Source: Heyndrickxia sporothermodurans (lineage in GTDB: Bacteria; Bacillota; Bacilli; Bacillales; Bacillaceae_C). From it: a stretch of 64,000 nucleotides of DNA. The notes under the pieces are model-generated. The model worked only from the letters and a program-made list of their open reading frames with translations. It was not told the origin of the DNA and searched no databases. This document shows positions 26,508 through 34,902 of this stretch, piece after piece (the stretch's first letter is position 1; each line of letters starts with the position of its first letter). The stretch lies in NCBI RefSeq assembly GCF_016785185.1, contig NZ_JAEKDY010000001.1, one strand, 5' to 3'. Both the position numbers and the translations under genes were made by a program.

Positions 26508-27181
26508 TTGGGCATATTTTTTATTTTAATATATTTAACAATTGTAATGGTTGTAATAGAAATTAATGTTGTGCTTTTTACTTTAACAGGGCTTGATAAC
26601 AATATTTCTAGATTTCAAGTTATTTCAATGTTGACTGGTACCGGATTTACGACGAGCGAATCCGAATTAATCATCGAGCATCCACTTCGAAGAAAGCTTG
26701 GCGCTTTTTTAATTTTATTTGGCGCATTTTCGTTAGCAGTTATTATTTCAGTTGTTAGCAGCATTCTTTCTGACAATTTTCGAACGAAGGAAATCTCTTA
26801 TTTGGCTGTAGTTTTAATCATTATCTTTTATATTTTAAAAATTCCGCTCTCCAAAAAGCTTTATCGAAACATTTAAAGAAAAGTATTAAACATACGTACA
26901 AAACTCATGAACTCCCGATTAAAGACGTATTGTTAAAAAATAAGGGCGATGCCTTTTTAGAGGTGGAATTGAAAAAATCATCCCCATTTATCGCTAAAAC
27001 CTGTGCTGAAATAATGAACGAAAGCGACGATTATTTATTAATTTTACTTAAAAGGGGAGAAGTATTAATACGAAAAGATTGTATGAAAGAAAAACTGCAG
27101 GCCGGAGATCACTTATACTTATATGGAAATAAAGAAGCGATTCAATCGGCTTTTCAAGAAGATTTACGAGATGAGAAATAA
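26508..27181 (+). pseudogene. Frameshifted membrane protein with TrkA-C domain
   Basis: Two frames together make one protein. 26508-26876 encodes about 122 residues with transmembrane helices near 2-23 and 65-88 and a further hydrophobic segment near 100-115, including the motif FQVISMLTGTGFTTSESELI. 26930-27181 encodes a TrkA-C-like domain (GDAFLEVELKKSSPF, GDHLYLYGNKEAIQSAF). The second frame is open upstream to about 26864 and reads SKHLKKSIKHTYKTHELPIK, which continues the first part naturally, so one indel near 26850-26870 explains the break. Intact relatives are roughly 220 residues. Role of the family is unknown; a link to ion-channel or transporter regulation is inferred from TrkA-C. 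Could be a real disruption or a sequencing error. Confidence 0.72.
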
Positions 27182-27267
27182 ATAATCATCATGTAAATCT
27201 AGATTGAATGTTATTTTTATATTAAAATAATGATAGGCAATTCCTAATTTAAATTATTTTGTAAAAA

Positions 27268-27283
27268 TTGCAATCGGTTACAT
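27268..27283 (+). promoter_or_regulatory. Candidate cre (CcpA) site before mutA
   Basis: TTGCAATCGGTTACAT matches the cre consensus WTGNNARCGNWWWCAW with one mismatch and lies about 20 bp upstream of the mutA start, where bound CcpA could block transcription. Pattern match only. Confidence 0.45.
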
Positions 27284-27303
27284 CGAGAAGTGGGGGGAGA
27301 AGC

Positions 27304-29163
27304 ATGGGTGAAAATGTAAAGGAATTAAAAAATCAAACGTTTCAAGCCTATTCAGTTATGGATTGGGAAGATGCAGCAAATCAAACGTTAAAAAATAGAA
27401 ATATAGATTCTTTGTCCCGAAGCACATATGAAAATATTATGCTCAAACCTTTGTATACAAAGGAGGATATCGAACATTTATCAATCGAGCAATACCCTCG
27501 TTCAGGGTTAAATACTAGGGGATTTGACGAGTTCGAAAACAGTCAAAATAAGTGGCAAATTGCTCAAAAGCTTACGAAAACAAAGTGGGCGGACTTACAT
27601 CCCATTGTGGCTGATGTATTGAAACGTGGTCAGGAAGTTTTAGCTATAGATATTGATAGGCTAAATGACATTGACCAAGTAAATTTTATGGATATAGAGG
27701 AACTTGATTTATCCCGAACGCCCATCTTTATTCAAACAAAGTTCCATTTTAAAACGATGCTAGCGAAATTAAGAGAGATTCCAAATAAAGAACAATTAAA
27801 AGGGATATTGGGCACAGATATTATTTCAAAAGAAGTTGAAAACGGGGATATTCCGAATTCATTAAGTAGTGAAATGAATAATTGGTTGCAGCAAATTAAA
27901 CTTGCAGATCAAGAATATAATGCCTTAAAAACGGTTTTAATTGACACTACTCCTTACCATAACGGGGGGGCGAATGCAGTTCAAGAAATTGCGATCGCGC
28001 TTTCCGAAGCGGTTTATTATATTGAACGATTGAAAGAAGCAAATTGGGAACCCGGAAAGACAGCAAGAAAATTAGTGTTTCATTTTTCAATTGGCGGTAA
28101 TTTCTTTATGGAGATTGCTAAATTACGAGCTTTTCGGAAGCTTTGGTCGACGATTGGCAATGCATATGAAATGACATTAGATGAGCAGGCTGTACCGATA
28201 AGTGCGGAAACCTCCATGATAACAAAATCGAAATTAGATCCTTATGTGAATATCCTTCGTGCAGGGAATGAAGCATTTTCGGCAATATTAGGCGGAGTCA
28301 ATTTATTACATGTATCGGCTTTTGATGAAATTTATAAGGAAACAAATGAATTTTCAGCAAGAATCTCCAGGAATATTCAGTTACTTCTTAGGGAAGAAGC
28401 ACACTTAAACAAAGTAAGTGATCCTGCGGGCGGTTCTTATTATATTGAAACATTAACGAATGAACTAGTGAAGAAGTCTTGGGAACTTTTCCAATTAATT
28501 GATCGAAAGGGAGGTATCGTTGAAGTTCTTCAATCTAGCTGGCTTCAACAAGAAATTAAGAACATCCGCGATCAGCGATTAACAGATGTTGCCACGAGAA
28601 AGCAATCGCTTATTGGAACAAATGTATATGCAAATCTGGCTGAACAAGTGCCCTATGTAAATAAACGTCAATCAACCAATGTCAGTTCGAATAAAGTATT
28701 ACCTTCAGTAAGATTGGCTGAAGCGTTTGAAAATCTTAGAGAACATGCAAAAGGGTTAGAAGAAACTGGTCGTGCTCCGATTGCTGGATTAATTTGTTTA
28801 GATAAATTAAAACATCATAAAGCAAGAGCAGATTTTGTTACAGGATTTTTAGCTACAGGGGGAATAAAATCCGTATGGAGCCCTGAATGTACTAAATTAG
28901 AAGATATACAAACGTTTGTTAAAGAAACAAATTTTTCCTATTATTGCCTTTGCGGTAATGATGAAGCATACGAAGGGTTAAACGAGAAAATTATTGAATG
29001 GTTTCAAGGACAAACTTCACATTTTATTCTCGATATTGCTGGGAAAATATCGGGTGAAAAATGGATAGCAATGAAATCAGCTGGTGTATCTGATGCAATA
29101 TATAAAAATCAAAATGCAATTGAAAAACTAACATCATTATTAACCTTGTGGGAGGTGAAATAA
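27304..29163 (+). CDS. mutA: Methylmalonyl-CoA mutase small subunit
   Basis: Non-catalytic beta subunit that pairs with MutB. TIM-barrel mutase domain features (RSGLNTRGFDEFENSQNKW, YHNGGANAVQEIAIALSEAV, SDPAGGSYYIETLTNELV) are present, and the C-terminal cobalamin-like domain lacks the DxHxxG histidine motif, as expected for this subunit. 619 residues from the ATG at 27304, which follows GGGGGGAG. mutB starts at the next base after the stop codon. Role: succinyl-CoA/methylmalonyl-CoA interconversion for propionyl-CoA use. Confidence 0.93.
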   Translation: MGENVKELKNQTFQAYSVMDWEDAANQTLKNRNIDSLSRSTYENIMLKPLYTKEDIEHLSIEQYPRSGLNTRGFDEFENSQNKWQIAQKLTKTKWADLHPIVADVLKRGQEVLAIDIDRLNDIDQVNFMDIEELDLSRTPIFIQTKFHFKTMLAKLREIPNKEQLKGILGTDIISKEVENGDIPNSLSSEMNNWLQQIKLADQEYNALKTVLIDTTPYHNGGANAVQEIAIALSEAVYYIERLKEANWEPGKTARKLVFHFSIGGNFFMEIAKLRAFRKLWSTIGNAYEMTLDEQAVPISAETSMITKSKLDPYVNILRAGNEAFSAILGGVNLLHVSAFDEIYKETNEFSARISRNIQLLLREEAHLNKVSDPAGGSYYIETLTNELVKKSWELFQLIDRKGGIVEVLQSSWLQQEIKNIRDQRLTDVATRKQSLIGTNVYANLAEQVPYVNKRQSTNVSSNKVLPSVRLAEAFENLREHAKGLEETGRAPIAGLICLDKLKHHKARADFVTGFLATGGIKSVWSPECTKLEDIQTFVKETNFSYYCLCGNDEAYEGLNEKIIEWFQGQTSHFILDIAGKISGEKWIAMKSAGVSDAIYKNQNAIEKLTSLLTLWEVK

Positions 29164-31335
29164 ATGAAAAATAAACCGAATTTTCAAATGATCCAACCTG
29201 GTGAAGACATGCCAAATTTTGAACAAGAAAGAAAAGATGATGAGTTTCAAGCAAATTTGTTTGAAACAAATGAGAAAATTATGGTTAAACCACTTTATAC
29301 AAAGAAGGATCTACATTCACTTGAACATCTAGATGATAAGCCGGGGCTAGAACCTTTTACAAGAGGCCCTTATCCAACAATGTATGTCAATCGACCATGG
29401 ACAGTTAGGCAATATGCCGGGTTTTCTACAGCTGAGGAGAGCAATGCGTTCTATCGCCGAAATTTAGCGATGGGACAAAAAGGATTATCTGTTGCTTTTG
29501 ATCTGGCTACGCATCGAGGATACGATTCAGATCATCCTCGTGTAGTTGGTGATGTAGGAAAAGCCGGAGTAGCGATAGATTCGATTTTAGATATGAAAAT
29601 ATTGTTTGAAGGAATCCCTTTAGATCAAATGTCTGTTTCCATGACAATGAATGGTGCAGTATTGCCAATTCTTGCATTTTATATCGTTACAGCAGAGGAA
29701 CAAGGAGTTCCACCGGAAAAATTATCCGGTACGATTCAAAATGATATTTTAAAAGAATATATGGTTCGTAATACGTATATTTATCCACCGGAGATGTCTA
29801 TGAAAATAATTGCGGATATATTTGAGTATACGTCTAAAAAGATGCCGAAATTTAATAGTATTTCAATCTCAGGCTATCATATGCAAGAAGCAGGTGCTCC
29901 GGCTGATCTTGAACTTGCTTATACATTAGCAGATGGTCTGGAGTATGTTCGTACAGGAATTAAAGCAGGAATCGATATCGATTCTTTCGCTCCAAGATTA
30001 TCATTTTTTTGGGCAATAGGGATGAATTATTTTATGGAAGTGGCAAAAATGCGTGCTGCACGAAGAATTTGGGCACAGTTGATGAAGCCATTTAACCCGC
30101 AAAATTCAAAATCCCTTGCTTTGCGTACGCATTCACAGACTTCCGGTTGGAGCTTAACCGAACAAGATCCATTTAATAATGTAACAAGAACGCTTATCGA
30201 GGCTCACGCGGCTGCGATGGGGCATACTCAGTCCCTGCATACAAATGCCCTTGATGAAGCGATTGCTTTGCCTACTGATTTTTCCGCAAGAATTGCGCGC
30301 AATACTCAGCTGTATTTACAAGAAGAGACAGGAATAACCAATGTAATCGATCCTTGGGGAGGGTCTTATTATGTCGAATCCCTTACAAATGAATTAATGA
30401 AGAAAGCATGGGAGCATATTGAAGAAATTGAAAGTTTGGGAGGTATGACAAAAGCGATTGAAACGGGGTTACCAAAGATGAGAATTGAGGAGGCCTCTAC
30501 TAGAAGACAGGCGCTTATTGATTCGGGAACAGAAACGATTATCGGTGTGAATCGTTACCGCTTAGAGAAGGAAGAACCATTAGATATATTAAATATTGAT
30601 AATACCGTTGTAAGGAAGAAGCAAATTGAACGTTTGCATGAGCTTAAAGCATCTCGGAATGAGGAAGAAGTTCAAAGCAGGCTCTACGAGATTACTAGCG
30701 CAGCAAGAACAGGAAAGGGTAATCTATTAGAACTTGCAGTTTGTGCAGCTCGTGCCAGGGCTACATTAGGTGAAATATCAGATGCAATCGAAGCGGTTTC
30801 CGGAAGACATAAAGCAGTTATTCGATCCGTGAGTGGAGTGTATAGCTCTCATTTTTCAAATGACGAAGAAATTAAAGAAGTATTAGAAATGACAGACCAA
30901 TTTTTGGAGAATGAAGGAAGAAGACCGCGCATATTAATTGCGAAAATGGGCCAGGATGGTCATGATCGTGGGGCAAAAATTATCGCCACGGCATTTGCCG
31001 ATTTAGGCTTTGATGTTGATATCGGTCATTTATTTCAAACGCCGGATGAAACTGCTAAACAAGCCGCAGAGAATGATGTTCATGTCATCGGTGTGAGCTC
31101 TTTAGCGGCAGGTCATAAGACATTATTGCCGCAGTTAATTTCAGAATTAAAAAAAATCGGCAGAGAAGATATTGTAGTAGTAATTGGCGGAGTCATCCCA
31201 GCACAGGATTATGAATTTTTAAAAGAAAACGGTGCGGCGGCTATCTTCGGACCAGGCACTGTTATTCCGGTAGCTGCGGGTAAGGTGATTGAAGAAATTT
31301 ATCATCGTTTAGGCTATGAGGAAGTGAATGATTAA
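29164..31335 (+). CDS. mutB: Methylmalonyl-CoA mutase large subunit
   Basis: Catalytic adenosylcobalamin-dependent subunit that converts (R)-methylmalonyl-CoA to succinyl-CoA. N-terminal barrel with GLSVAFDLATHRGYDSDHPR and RTHSQTSGWSLTEQDP, and the C-terminal B12-binding domain (about residues 590-720) with MGQDGHDRGAKIIA (lower-ligand His), GVSSLAAGH and VIGGVIPAQD. Length 723 is standard. The sequence GGAGGTGAAATAA at the end of mutA serves as its ribosome binding site. Forms mutA-mutB-meaB, a compact three-gene unit. Confidence 0.95.
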   Translation: MKNKPNFQMIQPGEDMPNFEQERKDDEFQANLFETNEKIMVKPLYTKKDLHSLEHLDDKPGLEPFTRGPYPTMYVNRPWTVRQYAGFSTAEESNAFYRRNLAMGQKGLSVAFDLATHRGYDSDHPRVVGDVGKAGVAIDSILDMKILFEGIPLDQMSVSMTMNGAVLPILAFYIVTAEEQGVPPEKLSGTIQNDILKEYMVRNTYIYPPEMSMKIIADIFEYTSKKMPKFNSISISGYHMQEAGAPADLELAYTLADGLEYVRTGIKAGIDIDSFAPRLSFFWAIGMNYFMEVAKMRAARRIWAQLMKPFNPQNSKSLALRTHSQTSGWSLTEQDPFNNVTRTLIEAHAAAMGHTQSLHTNALDEAIALPTDFSARIARNTQLYLQEETGITNVIDPWGGSYYVESLTNELMKKAWEHIEEIESLGGMTKAIETGLPKMRIEEASTRRQALIDSGTETIIGVNRYRLEKEEPLDILNIDNTVVRKKQIERLHELKASRNEEEVQSRLYEITSAARTGKGNLLELAVCAARARATLGEISDAIEAVSGRHKAVIRSVSGVYSSHFSNDEEIKEVLEMTDQFLENEGRRPRILIAKMGQDGHDRGAKIIATAFADLGFDVDIGHLFQTPDETAKQAAENDVHVIGVSSLAAGHKTLLPQLISELKKIGREDIVVVIGGVIPAQDYEFLKENGAAAIFGPGTVIPVAAGKVIEEIYHRLGYEEVND

Positions 31336-32445
31336 ATGATGAATTCAAGGCGTCCTGAATGGTCTGATTCAAAGCATGAGACATCATCTTACATGCCGGG
31401 AATTCCGTCCACACATGATGGGGTTCATAAGTCTTCAAAAAAATCATATCAAAAGCGAAAAAATGATGAGATTTCAGTGGATACTTTAGTGAAAAAGGTG
31501 CTTAGTGGAGATCGAATGATGCTGGCAAAAGCAATTACATTAATTGAAAGCAATGCATCACATCATGTTAGCCAAGCGCAACAAATGTTAGGACAATTGC
31601 TTCCCCATACAGGTAAATCGATTCGCATCGGAATTACGGGGGTTCCCGGAGCAGGTAAGAGTACGTTTATTGAGGAATTCGGTTCACTATTGTGTGAGCG
31701 GGGACACCGGGTGGCAGTACTTGCGATTGATCCAAGTTCTACTATTAGTGGAGGAAGTATTTTAGGGGATAAAACGAGGATGGAGCGGCTTGTACGTAAT
31801 AACAATGCTTTTATTAGGCCATCGCCATCTTCAGGCACGCTAGGTGGTGTTCATCGGAAAACGAGGGAAACCATTTTAGCGTGTGAGGCAGCGGGTTTTG
31901 ATATTATAATTGTTGAAACAGTTGGAGTAGGCCAAAGTGAAGTCATTGTTAGAGGAATGGTTGACTTTTTTATGCTCCTTACCATTACAGGTGCTGGTGA
32001 TCAACTGCAAGGGATGAAAAAAGGAATCATGGAGTTGGCTGACGCAGTTGTTGTAAACAAGGCGGATGGGGAAAATAAACCATTAGCAGAAAAAACACGT
32101 CGAGAATATAATCAGATTCTCCATTTTCTGATGCCTCCAACAAAAGGTTGGGAAACGAAAGCATATACATGTTCATCTATTAATGGAGATGGAATGGAAG
32201 AAATTTGGGATGTTATAACAAAATTTAAAAAGATTACGGAACAAAGTGGTGTTTTTATAGAAAGAAGAAAAGGGCAAGCGAAGGAATGGATGGCCACACA
32301 AATAACCGAACGACTCCATTATACGTTTTATCAGCACCCTGAAATAAAAAAATTACTACCGTATTTCCAACAGGCAGTCATTAACGGTGATACTACCGTT
32401 TCACTAGCTGTGGACAGTTTATTTGAGCAATATTTTAATAAATAA
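31336..32445 (+). CDS. meaB: Methylmalonyl-CoA mutase-associated GTPase MeaB
   Basis: G3E-type GTPase chaperone that protects methylmalonyl-CoA mutase and gates cofactor loading. P-loop GVPGAGKSTF near residue 100, VAVLAIDPSSTISGGSILGDKTRME, VETVGVGQSE (switch region) and the base-recognition NKAD. The first 45 residues are polar and probably unstructured. Directly abuts mutB. 369 residues. Confidence 0.95.
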   Translation: MMNSRRPEWSDSKHETSSYMPGIPSTHDGVHKSSKKSYQKRKNDEISVDTLVKKVLSGDRMMLAKAITLIESNASHHVSQAQQMLGQLLPHTGKSIRIGITGVPGAGKSTFIEEFGSLLCERGHRVAVLAIDPSSTISGGSILGDKTRMERLVRNNNAFIRPSPSSGTLGGVHRKTRETILACEAAGFDIIIVETVGVGQSEVIVRGMVDFFMLLTITGAGDQLQGMKKGIMELADAVVVNKADGENKPLAEKTRREYNQILHFLMPPTKGWETKAYTCSSINGDGMEEIWDVITKFKKITEQSGVFIERRKGQAKEWMATQITERLHYTFYQHPEIKKLLPYFQQAVINGDTTVSLAVDSLFEQYFNK

Positions 32446-32463
32446 TAGATAATCACTTACATT

Positions 32464-32497
32464 AAAAAAGGACAGCGATAATCGCTATCCAAAAAAA
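32464..32497 (+). terminator. Terminator after meaB
   Basis: A-rich flank, GGACAGCGAT / ATCGCTATCC stem with a very small loop; the downstream tract is A-rich rather than T-rich, so it would work better on the minus strand or as an mRNA 3' end. Confidence 0.45.
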
Positions 32498-32546
32498 CAT
32501 CTAGGGAGTTTAGGGGTATGGATCTAGATGTATTATTATCATACCC
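32497..32546 (+). other. Interleaved inverted repeats, candidate structured RNA
   Basis: Two inverted repeats overlap in the 243-bp meaB-brxB gap: ACATCTAG (32497-32504) with CTAGATGT (32524-32531), and GGGTATG (32514-32520) with CATACCC (32540-32546). The arms alternate left-left-right-right, so they could form an H-type pseudoknot or two competing hairpins in RNA. The rest of the gap, 32547-32688, holds AT-rich sequence and a ribosome binding site for brxB; I see no reading frame. Confidence 0.4.
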
Positions 32547-32688
32547 GTTTTCAAAATACTTAATCTTATTTTTTTATAAAGTTGCTAACAATTTAACTAT
32601 TTTCTTATTGGGGATTTGATTATTTGTATAATTAAAAGAAAACCTGCTATTATGAGAAAGTAGATATTGTATGGAAGGAAGCGAGAAT

Positions 32689-33126
32689 ATGAGTATGGAT
32701 TTTAATTTATTCATGAATGATGTAGTACGACAAGCTCGAGAAGAGGCGACTGCATCTGGTTATAAAGAGCTAAAAACAGTCGAAGAAGTGGACGAGGCAT
32801 TAACGAAAAAAGGGACAACATTAGTGCTTGTAAATTCTGTATGTGGGTGTGCCGGCGGAATTGCGCGTCCTGCTGCCGCACATGCTATTCATCACGATAA
32901 GCGGCCAGAACAATTAGTAACTGTATTTGCAGGGCAAGATAAGGAAGCAACGGCAAAAGCAAGAAGTTATTTTGAAGGCTATCCACCGTCCTCACCATCA
33001 TTTGCGCTATTAAAAGATGGAAAACTATTGACAATGGTTGAACGTCATGAAATTGAAGGACATGACCCAATGTCAGTTGTTAATAAGCTCCAAGAATATT
33101 TCGATCAATATTGTGAAGAAATTTAA
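32689..33126 (+). CDS. brxB: Bacilliredoxin BrxB (YqiW)
   Basis: Thiol-disulfide protein that removes bacillithiol from S-bacillithiolated proteins. DUF1094 family with the CGC active site in VNSVCGCAGGIARPAA. I choose the ATG at 32689 (MSMDFNLFMNDVV), giving 145 residues, the family's length; GGAAGGAAGCGAG upstream is its ribosome binding site, and the earlier in-frame ATG overlaps it. Same relative position as yqiW in B. subtilis. Confidence 0.94.
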   Translation: MSMDFNLFMNDVVRQAREEATASGYKELKTVEEVDEALTKKGTTLVLVNSVCGCAGGIARPAAAHAIHHDKRPEQLVTVFAGQDKEATAKARSYFEGYPPSSPSFALLKDGKLLTMVERHEIEGHDPMSVVNKLQEYFDQYCEEI

Positions 33127-33136
33127 GTTTGATAAG

Positions 33137-33162
33137 ATCCGGTTCATAACCGGATTTTTTTG
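33137..33162 (+). terminator. Terminator after brxB
   Basis: ATCCGGTT / AACCGGAT stem with a 3-nt loop, then seven T. Confidence 0.88.
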
Positions 33163-33203
33163 TGACAATCTATTATAAAAGAGTAATAAATGGGAGTTAA
33201 ATT

Positions 33204-34184
33204 ATGTTTAAAATCGGCTATCGTACAATGAAAACCGCTATTGCCACACCAGTTGCTATCTATATTGCGCAAATATTCGATTTACAGAATTATTTTTCTG
33301 CGGGAATATTAGCCATTCTTTGCATCCAAAGCACGAAGAAAAAATCAGTAAAAGCGGCATGGAGCAGGTTTGCTGCCTGTGTAATTGCGATGATCTTATC
33401 AACATTATTTTTCACCATACTTGGACAGCATCCATTTGTCAGCGGTCTTGTTTTGCTTATATTTATTCCGGTTACAGTCATGTTAAAAATAAATGAAGGG
33501 GTTGTATCAAGTAGTGTCATTATTTTACATTTTCTTGCAGCTTCATCCATCGATTCACATCTTGTTGTAAATGAATTTGCGATTATTCTTATTGGAATTG
33601 GTGTAGCGTTAGTCATGAATTTATACATGCCAAGTCTTGATCGTCAATTATTAAAATACCAAGAGAAAATTGAAGGGAATTTCCGCTTAATCTTTGAAGA
33701 AATTATTCAATATTTGAGGACAAATAAAAATACATGGGATGGAAAAGAAATAACGGAAACGGCTGAAATTATTGAAAATGCAAAGCTTCTTGCTTTTCGT
33801 GATGTTGAAAATCGTTTTACTACTAACGAATCGTTTTACTATTCCTATTTTAAAATGAGAGAAAAGCAATTTGAGATTATCGAGAGATCGCTTCCTATTA
33901 TTACATCAATTTCATCTATGGTAGAACAAAGAATGATGATGGCGGATTTTATAGAAGACTTAAAGGAAAATATTAAACCGAAAAACACAGCTTTAGAAAG
34001 ATTAAAAAAGCTTTATTCTATGCAAAGGAAAATTCAACAAATGGATCTTCCCAAAACAAGAGAGGAATTTGAGGCGAGAGCCACTTTATTCCAATTTATG
34101 CGAGAAATGGAACAATACTTAATGATTAAAAGCAATTTTAAAGTAGATAAAAATCTACAAAAAAAGTCCCTAGCTAAGAATTAA
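33204..34184 (+). CDS. yqjA: Aromatic acid exporter family protein YqjA
   Basis: FUSC/ArAE-like membrane protein (DUF939 N-terminal, DUF2955-type tail). N-terminal region has about four to five transmembrane helices (residues 10-135: AIATPVAIYIAQIFDL, FAACVIAMILSTLFFTILG, LVLLIFIPVTVMLKI, FAIILIGIGVALVMNLYM), followed by a long cytoplasmic helical domain to residue 326. Substrate unknown. In B. subtilis yqjA heads the yqjA-yqjB-yqjC-yqjD group; here yqjB is absent and the short prli42 gene lies on the other strand. Confidence 0.88.
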   Translation: MFKIGYRTMKTAIATPVAIYIAQIFDLQNYFSAGILAILCIQSTKKKSVKAAWSRFAACVIAMILSTLFFTILGQHPFVSGLVLLIFIPVTVMLKINEGVVSSSVIILHFLAASSIDSHLVVNEFAIILIGIGVALVMNLYMPSLDRQLLKYQEKIEGNFRLIFEEIIQYLRTNKNTWDGKEITETAEIIENAKLLAFRDVENRFTTNESFYYSYFKMREKQFEIIERSLPIITSISSMVEQRMMMADFIEDLKENIKPKNTALERLKKLYSMQRKIQQMDLPKTREEFEARATLFQFMREMEQYLMIKSNFKVDKNLQKKSLAKN

Positions 34185-34202
34185 ATTAACTAGGGCTTTT
34201 TT
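34161..34202. terminator. Bidirectional terminator between yqjA and prli42
   Basis: AAAAAGTCCCTAG and CTAGGGCTTTTTT arms with an inner TTAATT-rich loop; sits between convergent genes. Confidence 0.8.
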
Positions 34203-34203
34203 A

Positions 34204-34296
34204 TTATAGTAACCATGCTAGTCCAGCAAGTACAGTTGAAGCAAGCATTGCAAATAACATCAAATAAATAACAATCTTTTGCGCTTTTTTTGGCAT
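34204..34296 (-). CDS. prli42: Stressosome-associated membrane miniprotein Prli42
   Basis: Thirty-residue membrane miniprotein: a basic start MPKKAQKIV is followed by one helix, IYLMLFAMLASTVLAGLAWL. The composition and the pattern KKxxKIVxYxMxxxMLxxTxLAG match Prli42, which in Listeria anchors the stressosome to the membrane. AAGGAG lies 11 nt before this ATG and 5 nt before another ATG two codons upstream (34302), so the protein may be 32 residues. Too short for standard gene calling. It lies convergent to yqjA, the usual neighbourhood in Bacillales. Confidence 0.85.
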   Translation of the reverse strand: MPKKAQKIVIYLMLFAMLASTVLAGLAWLL

Positions 34297-34459
34297 AATC
34301 ATCTTCACTCCTTGTTACTCTTAATACTATTCTATTAATTTATAGATGAGAAGACAACCATTAATCCTAATTAAATAAGGCATTTTTATTAATTATTGCA
34401 GGATTTTCAACACTTTATGTATAAGTATATAATTGTACAACTTGGGGAGGGATTCAGAA

Positions 34460-34864
34460 ATGAAAAAGGTGGATCATATTGGGATCGCCGTTCATTCAAT
34501 TAATGAGGTATTGCCGTTTTATACGAAAACGCTTCCATTTCATTGTTTACATATTGAAGAGGTTCCATCAGAAAATATTCGGGTTGCCTTCATTGATGCG
34601 GGAAACGTGAAATTGGAATTATTAGAGCCGATCAACGAATCGAGCACGATTGCGAAATTTTTAGAAAAACGAGGTCAAGGGATCCATCATGTCGCCTTTA
34701 GTGTAGACGACATTCAAACGCGGATAAGAGAGCTTAGAGACAAAGGTGTGCAAATGATACAAGATACCCCAAAACTAGGGGCTGGCGGTGCACAAGTCGC
34801 ATTTCTTCATCCGAAATCAGGACATGGTGTTTTATATGAACTATGTGAGAAGAACGAGAAATAG
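34460..34864 (+). CDS. mce: Methylmalonyl-CoA epimerase
   Basis: Interconverts (S)- and (R)-methylmalonyl-CoA, linking propionyl-CoA carboxylase to the mutase. Vicinal-oxygen-chelate fold with metal ligands in VDHIGIAV, GIHHVAFSVDD and VLYELCE (His, His, Glu). GGGGAGGG about 8 nt before the ATG at 34460 supports this start (134 residues) over a longer frame. Equivalent to yqjC; next to the carboxyltransferase yqjD and 2 kb from mutAB-meaB. Confidence 0.93.
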   Translation: MKKVDHIGIAVHSINEVLPFYTKTLPFHCLHIEEVPSENIRVAFIDAGNVKLELLEPINESSTIAKFLEKRGQGIHHVAFSVDDIQTRIRELRDKGVQMIQDTPKLGAGGAQVAFLHPKSGHGVLYELCEKNEK

Positions 34865-34902
34865 TTATTTGATTTGATTACTTACATCAGGGAGGGATCA
34901 AA

